A stretch of 64,000 nucleotides of DNA from Asparagopsis taxiformis (Eukaryota > Rhodophyta > Florideophyceae > Bonnemaisoniales > Bonnemaisoniaceae): positions 62,001 to 126,000 of the forward strand of contig JALQPE010000535.1 in the NCBI GenBank assembly GCA_030407315.1, read 5' to 3'. The notes under the pieces are model-generated. The model did not search any database and was not told where the DNA came from. It worked only from the letters and a program-made list of their open reading frames with translations. Position 1 is the first letter of the stretch. Each line of letters starts with the position of its first letter. Positions 1 through 9,286 of this stretch are shown here, in pieces. A program made the position numbers and the translations under genes.

Positions 1-596
1 CATCTGCATTCGCTCCTACGCCACCTGTATCTCTTGTTTTGACGGTTGCAGAGGCAACGAGTGGAATGAATGAGAGAGTTGGTAACGAATCGGCGGTAGA
101 AATTAATCGCGGAGGGGCACAAGCTAACAATACACACAGCACGGAGCAGGGTGCAGTGCTGAAAACTAGAGAAGCGGCGGATACTGCACCAAGTAATGAA
201 GCGAGCAAAGATGGAGCAGAAGAAAAGAGCAGTAGCGATGCGAAAGAGGAGAAGAGAAGCAGAGATGTGCTGCGATTGGACGTGAACTTCAAATCGAAAC
301 TTCACCGAGTAGTGGTGCCTTCTACGATTGCGCAAGCAGCAAACAATGACACTACCGTTACTCGAAAGACTGTGGTAGTGGATAGAAGCACTCAAATTGA
401 TGCTACTCTTGTTCGCATCATGAAAGCGAAGAAGCAATTAAGCCACAGTGAGCTGTTTGCAGAAGTGATTCAGGAGCTGTCATGCTCGTTCAAGCCGGAT
501 CCGAAACTTATCAAGTCGAGACTGGAACGGCTGATCGACCAGGAATATATTCAGCGGGATAGCGATGACGCGCGGATGTACAAATACAATGCATAG
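1..596 (+). CDS. Cullin (CUL3-like), C-terminal part; 5' end outside window
   Basis: The frame is open from the left edge (first full codon at 3) to the TAG at 594-596, about 197 residues. It encodes the C-terminus of a cullin, the scaffold of cullin-RING ubiquitin ligases. Visible elements are the end of the cullin homology domain (FKSKLHRVVV, close to the CUL3 version), the neddylation motif LVRIMK, whose lysine (codon 423-425) is the expected NEDD8 acceptor, and the winged-helix tail ending RMYKYNA. The phrase FKPDPKLIKSRLERLID also resembles CUL3 more than CUL1 or CUL4. A Ser/Glu/Lys-rich stretch of about 80 residues precedes the conserved part, a longer low-complexity insert than usual. 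The subfamily call comes from motif memory only. Confidence 0.85.
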   Translation, partial: SAFAPTPPVSLVLTVAEATSGMNERVGNESAVEINRGGAQANNTHSTEQGAVLKTREAADTAPSNEASKDGAEEKSSSDAKEEKRSRDVLRLDVNFKSKLHRVVVPSTIAQAANNDTTVTRKTVVVDRSTQIDATLVRIMKAKKQLSHSELFAEVIQELSCSFKPDPKLIKSRLERLIDQEYIQRDSDDARMYKYNA

Positions 597-737
597 AGAG
601 GGAGCGGGTAGATGGTAGGAGAGAGTTTAGTATTTAGGGGAGTAACTACTGGCAAGAAGTTTGCGTCGTTGTATGTATATATCTAACTTTGCAGTGTCGT
701 ATTATCGCAAGTAGTTTACCTACGCAATTGGGAGAGA

Positions 738-1277
738 TTATTGAGGAGCGGAGATATCATAATTGGCGTCGGGGAGATCATCTGTGGCAACGATCATTGC
801 AAACCAACCAATTTCGGATTGCGGACTAAAGTCTGCCGGTTGTTGATACATAGCGCCGGCGAAGACGGGCAAGTCCTCGAGATTCTTGCGTGTATCCAAA
901 TGACCTCTGAGGACACGCTTAACGGAGAAGGGCGTTGCGTCCTGATCGAAGAAGCGTTCGATATCCAACAAGAGTTCGCCATCTTCAACCGAGTACTTCC
1001 ACGAAGCTTCAACTCTGTCCGGAACGGGGCCATCGGTACGACCAATGGTCAGCGTGCCGTCATCAGCCAAATACACGGCCGAAGTGCACGAGAGCGAGTC
1101 CTCGTCCTCCTCCAATTGATACGACTTGTTGGAAATCTTATCGACGGTAATCACGCAGCGCACGACGTTGCGACGCGCCGCCACGGCTTTACGCACAGCC
1201 GGCTGGCACAGCGGCGTGCGTGCTGCCGGGCGAACGCTGCGGCCAGAAAAAGTCGTTGTCGGTGCGAAAGCGTGCAT
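738..1277 (-). CDS. Plastid-targeted conserved hypothetical protein
   Basis: A 179-residue protein starting at the ATG read from CAT at 1275-1277. The first 40 or so residues are rich in Ala, Arg, Ser and Thr with almost no acidic residues (MHAFAPTTTFSGRSVRPAAR...), a typical plastid transit peptide. The mature part is acidic and looks like a small beta-rich domain (strand-like segments around KSYQLEEDEDSLSC, TLTIGR, ELLLDIERFF, EIGWFAMI). I do not recognise the family and give no function. It is convergent with the cullin gene (141 bp between stop codons). Plastid location is inferred from the N-terminus only. Confidence 0.7.
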   Translation of the reverse strand: MHAFAPTTTFSGRSVRPAARTPLCQPAVRKAVAARRNVVRCVITVDKISNKSYQLEEDEDSLSCTSAVYLADDGTLTIGRTDGPVPDRVEASWKYSVEDGELLLDIERFFDQDATPFSVKRVLRGHLDTRKNLEDLPVFAGAMYQQPADFSPQSEIGWFAMIVATDDLPDANYDISAPQ

Positions 1278-1622
1278 GTTGGATGGGTGGGTGGGTGAGT
1301 GAGAGGAATCGATTGGAGTGTGCTACAAAGTGGAGGGCGAATGAGAGCAAGATTTAAAGAGAGACGACAAGTAGATTGCAAAGGATAATTGTTGCGTCTC
1401 AAGTCGAATCGCGGTGATGCGCGCGAGAAGCAACAGATACCACACAATGATGCGATTCACAGGCGTCGAATGGAGCACAAATATCTACAGATTTCCTCCG
1501 TTGTACCAATCAATCGCATGTGCCCGTTATACTTTGAGATGCATTGAGATCTCCCAATCGAGACACACGTGTACACGTGCTCTGTTTTCAACCATCAACT
1601 TTGTTGAAGCAGCTTTGTTTAT
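1278..1622. other. Intergenic, 345 bp
   Basis: Upstream region of the plastid hypothetical gene and downstream of the cupin-like gene, both on the minus strand. I see no convincing coding frame, RNA gene or repeat. The promoter of the hypothetical gene should lie here, but no clear TATA box was found. Confidence 0.5.
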
Positions 1623-2387
1623 CTACCAAATATCGACTACAATGCCAGACCAGCTTTGGCTGCCGTTGTTGCGAATAGTACTGGTGAATGTGAGCGAATC
1701 ATCTACATCTGTCCACCGCATAATTGTCAAGTCCACCTTCCAGCCAAGCGCATGGCACACTTGGCGTTGTTGAATGACGACCCCTTGTCCCAACTGCTCG
1801 ATCTCGGTCTGTCCAAAGTCACCTTGTATACCGACTATCACTCTTGACAACGGCTTGTCTGTACTAGTTGTTTTCAGTCCCAGCCTGGTCGACGCGCCGG
1901 GCTGTAAAGATATGCCAATCGCGGGGGACACTGCAGGGCAGTTTGGCAAACTGTGTGTTTCAACACCTTGCGTCGCTTCACACGTCACTTGACCAACTCT
2001 TGACGCGCCAGAAGTAGCGTAGGCGCGCTGAGAATTCTCAATACAGATAAATGCTACGGGATCATGCTCGGTCACAACTTTATGAACGAATGGCGTGTCG
2101 GGATCTTGATGCGTAATTGGAAGGCATGATCCCTTTTTTATTGACACCTGAGACCAAGTAGCATCACACTCGTAGTAGTGCGGTGCATGTACAGTGCCGT
2201 TGTGTACATGGTCTGCGCTCAACAGGCAGTATATGAACGCGAAGTGATAGTGCGAGTGGTATTCGCAAGCACTGTTTGGACGGACTGCGCCAATATACAC
2301 AGCAACCGAGGGGTCTTCATAGATAAGCGCGTGGTGTGGCTCCTGACGCCAGTTGGTAAAGGCAGCGCGTTGCGGTTGGGTGGTCAT
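1623..2387 (-). CDS. Cupin-like protein
   Basis: A 254-residue protein with its ATG at 2385-2387. The N-terminal 120 residues carry a His-rich cluster (EYHSHYHFAF) followed by strand-like segments and a later HKVVTEHDPVAFICIE segment, resembling the two metal-binding motifs of a cupin barrel. A second, less conserved half (residues about 130-254) also has alternating hydrophobic strands and could be a second, degenerate barrel. There is no signal peptide or membrane segment. The substrate cannot be told. The cupin label rests on pattern resemblance and is tentative. Confidence 0.6.
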   Translation of the reverse strand: MTTQPQRAAFTNWRQEPHHALIYEDPSVAVYIGAVRPNSACEYHSHYHFAFIYCLLSADHVHNGTVHAPHYYECDATWSQVSIKKGSCLPITHQDPDTPFVHKVVTEHDPVAFICIENSQRAYATSGASRVGQVTCEATQGVETHSLPNCPAVSPAIGISLQPGASTRLGLKTTSTDKPLSRVIVGIQGDFGQTEIEQLGQGVVIQQRQVCHALGWKVDLTIMRWTDVDDSLTFTSTIRNNGSQSWSGIVVDIW

Positions 2388-2639
2388 TCCGCGACTGCAA
2401 GACAGGGAGAAAGATGGCGAGAGATAGGGATGGAAGAAGCGTGAGAAGGGCTTGTGATGATGGCAGTGGCAAGCGTCGCTGCATGTCTCGAGATCAGCCG
2501 ATCAATTGTAATATGATACTTGTACTGTAGTTGCACAAGTGATATATTCCCGGAACATCAAAAGTAGCGAGCGAGGTTGGCAAAGTGACATGTGAACTTA
2601 GGTTTGTTATCTACTTGAAGTGATAGGCAGCTCTATCAA

Positions 2640-3257
2640 CTAGGCACTGTGCAAGGACAAGTATTGTTCGTACACGAGTTCAGTCTTAGTGGACTGATAT
2701 CTAGTAAGTACAGCCGTCTCCAAAATACGACCTGTAAACGGATGCGAGTAGCCAGCCTTTTCAGCAAGACTCTGAATGCACTCCTCCTTTGTCCATCCCT
2801 GCTCCGCGCACACCTCTGGCAAATAAGTTGCCGAATACAAGCCGTTGCCAAACTCCAAAATTAACCCATGAGTGCCGATTTTCCAGTCAAACACGTCGCT
2901 GGCAGTCTCAAACGCTGACAGAATACTGACGCCGACCTTGAGCGCGGGCAATTCACTCGATGCGATAGCGTCGAAGCGCGGGTCGTGAAAAGCGGCGAGG
3001 GTCGCATACCTTTCCACAGCGCTGTCCAATGGAGCGGGACTGAGCGTTCCGATGCAGCCACGGAGCACGTAGGTTGCGGAGCGGCCGCGCGGAACGGACC
3101 ATGTCACAAACACACCGGCTTGTTCCGACGGTAGCTTGGGCGCAGTGGGCGGCAGCTCGGACTGGAATTTGGTCAAAATTGCTCGGAAAGCGGTTGTGCA
3201 CATGTCGACGGTTGCGGGCGTCAGGACACATCGGGTATCGTCAGTTTGGACATCCAT
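2640..3257 (-). CDS. AMMECR1-domain protein
   Basis: A 205-residue protein. The open frame extends a little further upstream to a TTG, but the first ATG (CAT at 3255-3257, MDVQTDD) is the sensible start. It shows the AMMECR1 signature LRGCIGT (here YVLRGCIGTLSP), followed by the conserved features DPRF, LKVGVSILS and YLPEVCAEQGW, and covers the whole domain with little else, as in the usual 200-220 residue homologues. AMMECR1 proteins are conserved from archaea to humans and their biochemical role is not settled; a link to RNA or DNA modification is only proposed. The gene lies 153 bp downstream of the S1-domain gene on the same strand. Confidence 0.9.
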   Translation of the reverse strand: MDVQTDDTRCVLTPATVDMCTTAFRAILTKFQSELPPTAPKLPSEQAGVFVTWSVPRGRSATYVLRGCIGTLSPAPLDSAVERYATLAAFHDPRFDAIASSELPALKVGVSILSAFETASDVFDWKIGTHGLILEFGNGLYSATYLPEVCAEQGWTKEECIQSLAEKAGYSHPFTGRILETAVLTRYQSTKTELVYEQYLSLHSA

Positions 3258-3410
3258 GATGATCAAAATTGAATGGAGCGGGCTGAGGGCGAGGCGGGGC
3301 GGGGCGACTCGTGTGCGAGGTCGAGACAGGTTTCGGTGGGCGGTGGAAACTAAATGAGAGAGAGCAGGCGAGGCAAAGTTGCAAAAATTTGAAATTTGTG
3401 TACAAAGAAA

Positions 3411-3968
3411 TCATTGATCGGATGGAGGATGACGCGCCGGTGGTTTGTTGGCTTGAAAGGGTCGAAACAAATTGGGATCGGGCTGCCAATCGTTGGGTCG
3501 TGCGGGCGGGCGTTGTCCAAAATCTGCATACTTTGTAGATGCATCGTCGTTCCACGGATGACCCCAATCGCCGCCGAGCTGTATCACACGGTCGTAGCCG
3601 GTGGTGGTGACAGCGGCGGCCTGTTTGATGGAGAGCGCCAATTTGCCATTGACATCGTGCGAGACGACGCTCACGGTGACGGTATCGCCGACGCACACGT
3701 AATCGCAAACGTTTTTGACAAATGTATCCGCAATTTCAGAGATGTGTACGAGACCGGTGTGCGAGCCGACGTCCACAAAGGCACCGAAATGCACCACGCG
3801 AGTCACAGTGCCTTGCAGCTGCTGGCCCGGTTGCAGTTGCTTGGCGGACGGCGCGTGTCGGCGCACGTTGCGAGGGACGCTGCTGGTCGCGAAGCGGCTT
3901 GAACAGCGTGACGATGAGCGACTGGGGCGTACGGTTGGTGCGACGGCGGTTGTGAATGCGAGAGTCAT
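3411..3968 (-). CDS. Plastid S1 RNA-binding domain protein
   Basis: A 185-residue protein. The frame is open further upstream, but the ATG at 3966-3968 begins a Ser/Arg/Thr-rich transit peptide (MTLAFTTAVAPTVRPSRSS) and is the likely start. Residues about 55-130 form a single S1 domain: GQQLQGTVTRVVHFGAFVDV, then GLVHISEI, VGDTVTVSVV and GKLALSIK, all conserved S1 positions. The C-terminal 50 residues are Pro/Asp/Trp-rich and probably disordered. S1 domains bind single-stranded RNA; a role in plastid RNA metabolism or translation is inferred from the predicted location. It is divergent from the carboxypeptidase gene at 4613. Confidence 0.8.
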   Translation of the reverse strand: MTLAFTTAVAPTVRPSRSSSRCSSRFATSSVPRNVRRHAPSAKQLQPGQQLQGTVTRVVHFGAFVDVGSHTGLVHISEIADTFVKNVCDYVCVGDTVTVSVVSHDVNGKLALSIKQAAAVTTTGYDRVIQLGGDWGHPWNDDASTKYADFGQRPPARPNDWQPDPNLFRPFQANKPPARHPPSDQ

Positions 3969-4612
3969 TTTGGGCGATGACGTCGGGCTGACAGGGAGTG
4001 ACGGGATGGGATGGGATGGGTTGTGTTGCGCTGGTGTTGATTGTTTGTAGATGAGGATTGCGGTACACTGGAGACTTGAAGCGCGGTGTATGAAATGTGA
4101 GAGTGTATTTGCTGTTGCATGGTGGTTACACAACAATGTAAATTTGAAGAAATGACTCACGCAAGCGTGCGAGTGACGAGTTGTTCACGACACAATTTCT
4201 CCACGCGACGGGCGTAGGAATTGTTCGGCCGAGCCGAACCGAACTGAACCGAACCAAACCGAACACGCCCTTCACATACCGCAGCATTCTCTCCCATCAC
4301 CCCTCCCCCCCAAATTGTTTTCAAAATTCATGCACGAATAATCATCTGGCGTATGCATTTTAATTCGACATTAAATTTAGACGCTTCCACGGCGACAGTG
4401 TGTAGGTTAATCCACGCGCCGTGTAGGTAACATCCTTATTTTACACTTTATTTTTCAACCTCCTGTCAACAGCTGTGTAGCTTTGTTCTTTGCCCTTGCG
4501 CCAGTGTCGACCAATTCGTCCCTCAACTTCATCACTTTCCTGCTCTGCGCCCAACTCTCCGTCGACGCTACACCCGTTCAAACTTGTCAATGGCGCATTG
4601 CAATCCACCATC
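3969..4612. other. Divergent intergenic region, 644 bp
   Basis: Lies between the start codons of the S1 protein (minus) and the M14 carboxypeptidase (plus), so it should hold both promoters. It contains a short inverted repeat and an imperfect GAACC pentamer repeat (4223-4264, listed separately). No additional gene is supported. Confidence 0.6.
4223..4264. repeat. Inverted repeat plus imperfect GAACC repeat
   Basis: GTTCGGC (4223-4229) and GCCGAAC (4233-4239) are perfect 7-base inverted arms around a 3-base centre. They run into an imperfect tandem of CCGAA/CTGAA/CCAAA units ending near 4264. It sits between two divergent genes and could be a simple expansion or a protein-binding site; nothing in the sequence decides. 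Confidence 0.6.
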
Positions 4613-6172
4613 ATGTTCTCGTCCGCACCCGTTTCCCTCCTCTTCTTCGCTCTCTTCCTCATCCCCGCTTCCGCAACTTCCTGTCGTATTCAACCGCCCT
4701 ACACCAACATCTCACTGATTAAAATCGTTCCTCCACCCCAACAACTCGCCACACTAACATCAAGTCTTCGCCAACATTGTGAAATTCGTTTAATCTCAGA
4801 CATTCCAACTCTGTACCCCTCCATTCCAAACCTCCTCCTCGTCACCCCCGCCCAGCTTCATTCACTTCAACAATGCGATTGTTCCTTGCAAATCATCTCC
4901 AGCGATCTCTCACTTTCTATTCCCAAGTGGCCCACACAAAAATCATCCACCGACCTCCTCTCCTTTCAGAATCGCCAAGCAGGCGTCATGGATACTCAAT
5001 TTTATACCCAATATCGCACATATGAAGCACTCCTCGAGAAACAAGACCAAATCGCCCGCGACTATCCCCAGTTTGTCACCCGCCAAACCATCGGTCTCAC
5101 CTTTGAAGGACGCCCTATATACGCCTTTTTCATCGGCTCCACAGACGACGCCGACCCCAAACGCGTCCTGCTCAACGGCATGCAACATGCACGTGAATGG
5201 GTCTCAACAGTTGTCCCCCATTACATCATAGAATTTCTCTGCGTTTCGCTCGCAAACAACGACCCCGTGTTCAAACCGCTTCTCAAACGTGTCCAGCTCA
5301 TCGTGGTACCACTCGTCAACTCTGACGGATATGTGTATTCGCGCACAACAGACCGCTTCTGGCGCAAGAATCGTCGCACCGGTACTGGCTGTGAGATGGA
5401 CAGAATCGGTGTCGATTTGAATCGAAACTGGGACCTCGATTACGGTGGCGATGGCGCCACAAGTACAAATCCGTGTTCAGACGTCTACATCGGTGACAGT
5501 GTGTTCTCCGAGCCTGAAACCTCCGCTTTGCGCGACTTGGTTATCACCAATCGTGGCATCAAGGCGCATGTGGATTTTCACTCATTTGGTCAACTCGTTC
5601 TGGGCGCATGGGCATTTACCGATGAGCAACCGCCGCGTGTCGATATCGTTGACACAGTCGGCTTTCAACTTGAACGGCGCATGACTAATTCTTCGCTAAA
5701 TCGTTATCGCTATGGTCGTGGCGGTTCAGGTTTGATTTATTTCGCTTCCGGTGTTATGCAAGACTGGGTGTTTGCGCAGGACATTCTGAGCTACACCATT
5801 GAGCTTCGTCCGGACACTTTGAGCGGCGATAGATTTCATCTGGAGGAAAAATTTTTGGTACCCACCAGTCGTGAGGGCGTGGAGGCGACGCGTGCGCTCA
5901 TCGAATTTGCAGATGATCCACAAGCATTTCTGGATAATGCTGAGCCACCGCTTACGATTGATGGTGATGAGGACGGCCTACCGATCGGCACAGCTGAGCC
6001 CGATTCAGCACCGAGTCCAACACCGATCAGAAGTAGAGGTGGCAACACTTCGGTGAGTATCGGCGTCATTGTTAGCTCTGCAATTGCGTCTCTGATCGCG
6101 GTGTCGGTCATTATTGGGGTCATTGTATTCAGGATTCGGTCTAGACAAGGCATGCGATCTGCGGTTCCTTAG
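4613..6172 (+). CDS. M14 zinc carboxypeptidase, signal peptide and C-terminal anchor
   Basis: A 519-residue protein. The frame extends upstream through a TTG, but the ATG at 4613 starts a clear signal peptide (MFSSAPVSLLFFALFLIPAS). A propeptide-like region of about 100 residues is followed by the M14 domain: zinc ligands H192 and E195 (QHAREW) and H323 (HVDFHSF), substrate-binding LNRNW, and catalytic E397 (YTIELRP). The tyrosine equivalent to CPA Tyr248 is present (Y376). The specificity position equivalent to CPA residue 255 is Gln (Q383), not the Ile of CPA or the Asp of CPB. Residues about 478-510 form a hydrophobic helix followed by RIRSRQ, so the enzyme is probably type I membrane-anchored with an extracellular domain. 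A paralogue without the anchor lies at 34015-35310. Confidence 0.93.
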   Translation: MFSSAPVSLLFFALFLIPASATSCRIQPPYTNISLIKIVPPPQQLATLTSSLRQHCEIRLISDIPTLYPSIPNLLLVTPAQLHSLQQCDCSLQIISSDLSLSIPKWPTQKSSTDLLSFQNRQAGVMDTQFYTQYRTYEALLEKQDQIARDYPQFVTRQTIGLTFEGRPIYAFFIGSTDDADPKRVLLNGMQHAREWVSTVVPHYIIEFLCVSLANNDPVFKPLLKRVQLIVVPLVNSDGYVYSRTTDRFWRKNRRTGTGCEMDRIGVDLNRNWDLDYGGDGATSTNPCSDVYIGDSVFSEPETSALRDLVITNRGIKAHVDFHSFGQLVLGAWAFTDEQPPRVDIVDTVGFQLERRMTNSSLNRYRYGRGGSGLIYFASGVMQDWVFAQDILSYTIELRPDTLSGDRFHLEEKFLVPTSREGVEATRALIEFADDPQAFLDNAEPPLTIDGDEDGLPIGTAEPDSAPSPTPIRSRGGNTSVSIGVIVSSAIASLIAVSVIIGVIVFRIRSRQGMRSAVP

Positions 6173-6358
6173 GTCGTTTGATGCGAAGGGTAGCGTATTT
6201 GGCGGATAGTTTTGCTGTTGTGCTTGTGTATACTGTAGACAAGCTATTTATTTTTAGGCTCTTGTCCATACGTTTGCCAAACAGATCTAGGTTGACGCAT
6301 GATGTCTGTAGATAGTGAGTAGTACTTTTAGAGATTAGATTGCAAACATGTGTAGCAC

Positions 6359-6912
6359 TCACGTCTCTGGCTTCTCAGCTGTGGCAAGCACGGTGTGCAT
6401 TCGTATTCTATTTTCTTCGAGCTGTTCAACAATGTCGTTGGGCATCTTTGCGTCGATAGAAACAGCGTATGCACCAGGTACAAAGGTAGCTGCGGAAAGC
6501 ATTGGAATAGGGAAGGAAAGTAGGCATTAGAAAAATACGTCATTGGTATGAGTTGTCGTAATGGTGAAAACAGTAAAAAACGTACCGACACGCTGCCATT
6601 TTGCGACCCACGAGCGCTTGGGATTCATGACGACATAGGTGCTGCGTACATGACAACAGAGTGTGAGTCGAGTGTAGTGGTGAGAACAGGGGCAAATGAA
6701 TAATTCGTTGGCACAACTTACCCGATGAACTGCGATGTTGTACAGGCGCCCACACGCTCTCGATCGTTTTCATAGCTCATGAAGGGGCAATTTTCGCAAC
6801 CGTCCTGCACAAACTGTTGCGTAGTCTTGATGAGCGAGCACGACATACAGGCCTTCAACTTGCTCTGCGTGACTTCGAGTGGAACAACATGGTCGCCAAC
6901 TTCTTCGGCCAT
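6359..6912 (-). CDS. SPT4: Transcription elongation factor SPT4, three exons
   Basis: Reconstructed from three minus-strand exons: 6722-6912, 6586-6641 and 6359-6489 (378 nt, 125 residues). Introns are 80 nt (donor GTAAGT at 6721, acceptor CAG) and 96 nt (donor GTACGT at 6585, acceptor GCAG), both GT-AG. The start ATG (6910-6912) gives MAEEVGDHVV. The product has the Spt4 zinc finger (LKACMSCSLIKT, GCENC), then TTSQFIG|TY, then MNPKRSWVAKWQRV|ATFVPGAYAVS, all typical of Spt4 and continuous across both junctions. Spt4 pairs with the Spt5 NGN domain and keeps RNA polymerase II processive. No single open frame shows the gene, so automatic ORF calling would miss it. Confidence 0.92.
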
Positions 6913-7235
6913 GTTGTGCCAAAGTGTGTGCAGGCAGGCGCGGCTACGGTACGCAAAATGCTGTGCACGATTTGGCGCTCCGCTGTGCAATTCTGTTCTG
7001 TGCACTCCACAGTAACAGCTGCGGTAGCGGCGGCTTGAGACTCCAACCGAACAGGCTCCATTACATAATTTCTTCTAATTTCCACGCGTTTCCGCAAAAC
7101 CCTCAAAATGCCCCAACCTCAAGACAGCTCATGACCAAAGTTCCAACTAGTGAGTGTTCATGAGCTGTTCAACGTCAATCAACCTGCCCTGCCTCTGTCT
7201 GTCTGCCGCTTGCCGCTATTTCTGCCCCCTGCACC
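6913..7235. other. Divergent intergenic region, 323 bp
   Basis: Lies between the SPT4 start (minus) and the CWF19L1 start (plus). No gene or clear TATA box was recognised. Confidence 0.5.
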
Positions 7236-8726
7236 ATGGTGCGTCTACTTTTCATCGGCAGTCTCGGTGACAAGCCGTCGCTCGCAATCCGAAAGCTCAA
7301 CTCGCTCAACCAAAAGAGCGGACCCTTTGCCATGGCAATCCTCCTTTCGCCGCCTGTCCACACCGAAACACCGCCCCTTCCCTTGCCAACCTACTTTGCA
7401 GCGCAGGAGCACGCTGGCTCTGACATCCCGCGAGTTGTGTCCGACAACCTGCACTACATTGGAGCCGCATCCTGCCTGCGCCTCTACGGTCTAAACATTG
7501 TTATGCTTTCCGATGGCTATGACGAACCACCCGCATCGGCACCGCTTCCAGCAGAGCTTGCTGTTGCCGCCAAGAGTGCCGGCGTGCACGGGGTTTCCTT
7601 TCGTGGTGTGGACATACTGGCTTCGCCCATTCCGCGTGGTATGCGACAGCAATCTTGCCGCCTTGCAGCGCGCCTTGGATGGATGCTACGTCCACGCTAT
7701 CATGCTGTACCGGCTGCAACTGCTGATTTGCACCTTTCAGACGCTTACGTCGTGAAACCAGCCGACCATGGTTGCAGACTTGTCGCGGTGCCACCGTTCG
7801 TGCACGGCAGTGCTGGAAAAGGGCGACGATGGGTGTACGCACTGGATGTTCGTGCTTTGGATGGGATGACAGATGGGCAGCGAGCTGCGACTAAACCACG
7901 AGTATGTGCAGCTGTACCTTACGATGAAGCTGAGAATGAACAACCGCAGGAGCAAGAGCAGAGGAGTGAAGGAAACGATTGGATGTGGGACGCACGAGAA
8001 AGACAGCACGTGCGCGAGGTTGGTGCAAATAAACGGCAGAGAACACTACCAGATGCAGCAGCGGCTTGTTGGTTTTGTTTGTCAAACGAAAAGGACAAAC
8101 ATTTGGTGCTGCACGTCGGTGTGCATGCGTATATTGCACTTGCAAAGGGAGGGTTGAGCACAGCACATATGTTAATCATTCCTGTGCAACATGTGCATGG
8201 CAGCGGTGATACACGATTGAGCAAGGAGACATGGTCGGAAATGCAAGAGTACATGCATTTAATGAGTCGGTATTTTCGAGAGCAGTTGAACGGGTGTGAG
8301 CCATACTTTTTTGAACGATGCGTTGAACCCAGTGGTGGTGACAAACAGATGCATATGCATATTCAAGCTGTTCCGTTGCGCAAGGAAGTTACCGGGAGGG
8401 TCGAACAAGTGCAGGAGGAGATTGCGCAAAGATTTGGAATTGTACTGCAACGAATGGAGAGCTTGTCCGAGTTGATGCAGAAAGTGCAGACGGAGGGGAG
8501 GAGGCAGTTGTTCTGGGCTCAATTTGCACAGCGAACGACTGTGTTACAACAAGAGAAGGAGGCGGTGGTGGTGCCTTTGCAGTTTGGACGTCTAGTGGCT
8601 GCCAGTGTGCTGGGACAAGCTCAACGATATGACTGGAAGGTGTGCATCGAAAGCGGCACCCGTGAGCGCACACGTGCCGCACGTGTGCTGAATCAGCTGC
8701 TGCCGTATCTCAAGGACAACAAATAG
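7236..8726 (+). CDS. CWF19L1: CWF19-like protein 1 (Drn1/CwfJ family)
   Basis: A 496-residue protein starting at the ATG at 7236 (CACCATGGTG context). The N-terminal 230 residues form the metallophosphatase-like domain typical of CWF19L1/Drn1 (LLFIGSLGDKPSLAIRKLN; later ASPIPRG). Residues about 270-395 are the CwfJ C-terminal domain 1, related to HIT proteins: CWFCLSNEKDKHLVLHVG, LSTAHMLIIPVQHV and the HMHIQAVP histidine motif. The last 95 residues match CwfJ domain 2 (FGRLVAASVL, DWKVC). Family members act on excised intron lariats with the debranching enzyme Dbr1. Length and domain order are normal. Confidence 0.92.
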   Translation: MVRLLFIGSLGDKPSLAIRKLNSLNQKSGPFAMAILLSPPVHTETPPLPLPTYFAAQEHAGSDIPRVVSDNLHYIGAASCLRLYGLNIVMLSDGYDEPPASAPLPAELAVAAKSAGVHGVSFRGVDILASPIPRGMRQQSCRLAARLGWMLRPRYHAVPAATADLHLSDAYVVKPADHGCRLVAVPPFVHGSAGKGRRWVYALDVRALDGMTDGQRAATKPRVCAAVPYDEAENEQPQEQEQRSEGNDWMWDARERQHVREVGANKRQRTLPDAAAACWFCLSNEKDKHLVLHVGVHAYIALAKGGLSTAHMLIIPVQHVHGSGDTRLSKETWSEMQEYMHLMSRYFREQLNGCEPYFFERCVEPSGGDKQMHMHIQAVPLRKEVTGRVEQVQEEIAQRFGIVLQRMESLSELMQKVQTEGRRQLFWAQFAQRTTVLQQEKEAVVVPLQFGRLVAASVLGQAQRYDWKVCIESGTRERTRAARVLNQLLPYLKDNK

Positions 8727-9286
8727 TACATGGTGCACACGTGTCATACGATTATATGCAGCGATCAAGTGAGGTACGCCGGACGCTGCAATGTGTCAGC
8801 CGGGTGTCGCGGAATGGTCCGGCGGACCGTCTATCGAAGTGGCCGGCGCGGTCCTGCCAGCGTGCGGCACCAATCGTTACGCAACACGTTAGAAAACATA
8901 TGACGCAACAAACCAAAGGCAGCTTGGGTCCGCGGCCGTGGCCCGTCCTCGGGGCACACATTGGCTCCAGTTGAGGACTCCCAATTTAACGTCACCATTT
9001 GTGACCGTTCCATCGCGTTCCATGCCCCTAACAAGGACAAAACGGGCTCGCAATGGGCTCGAAATTGGCTCAGGAAGGGCAATTCGCTCGGCCCGCTGCG
9101 CGCCGCCCTTTACCCATTCCGCGACGCTGCAGCACGCACTGTGGCCGCGCACCGCGATGCTGCGCAACGCGCTCACCAACACTCTCAGACGCACCACCAT
9201 TCCTACCCCCTTACCACCTATCTCCCAGCCAACCACACAGCACACGTAGAGCGCTCTATCAACGCCACCGGCGTTCGCCTCTTATC
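8727..9286. other. Intergenic, 560 bp
   Basis: Between CWF19L1 and the importin gene, both plus. A perfect short palindrome with arms GGTCCG and CGGACC and a one-base centre sits at 8816-8828. The frame of the importin is open through part of this stretch but lacks an ATG before 9287. No other gene is supported. Confidence 0.5.
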
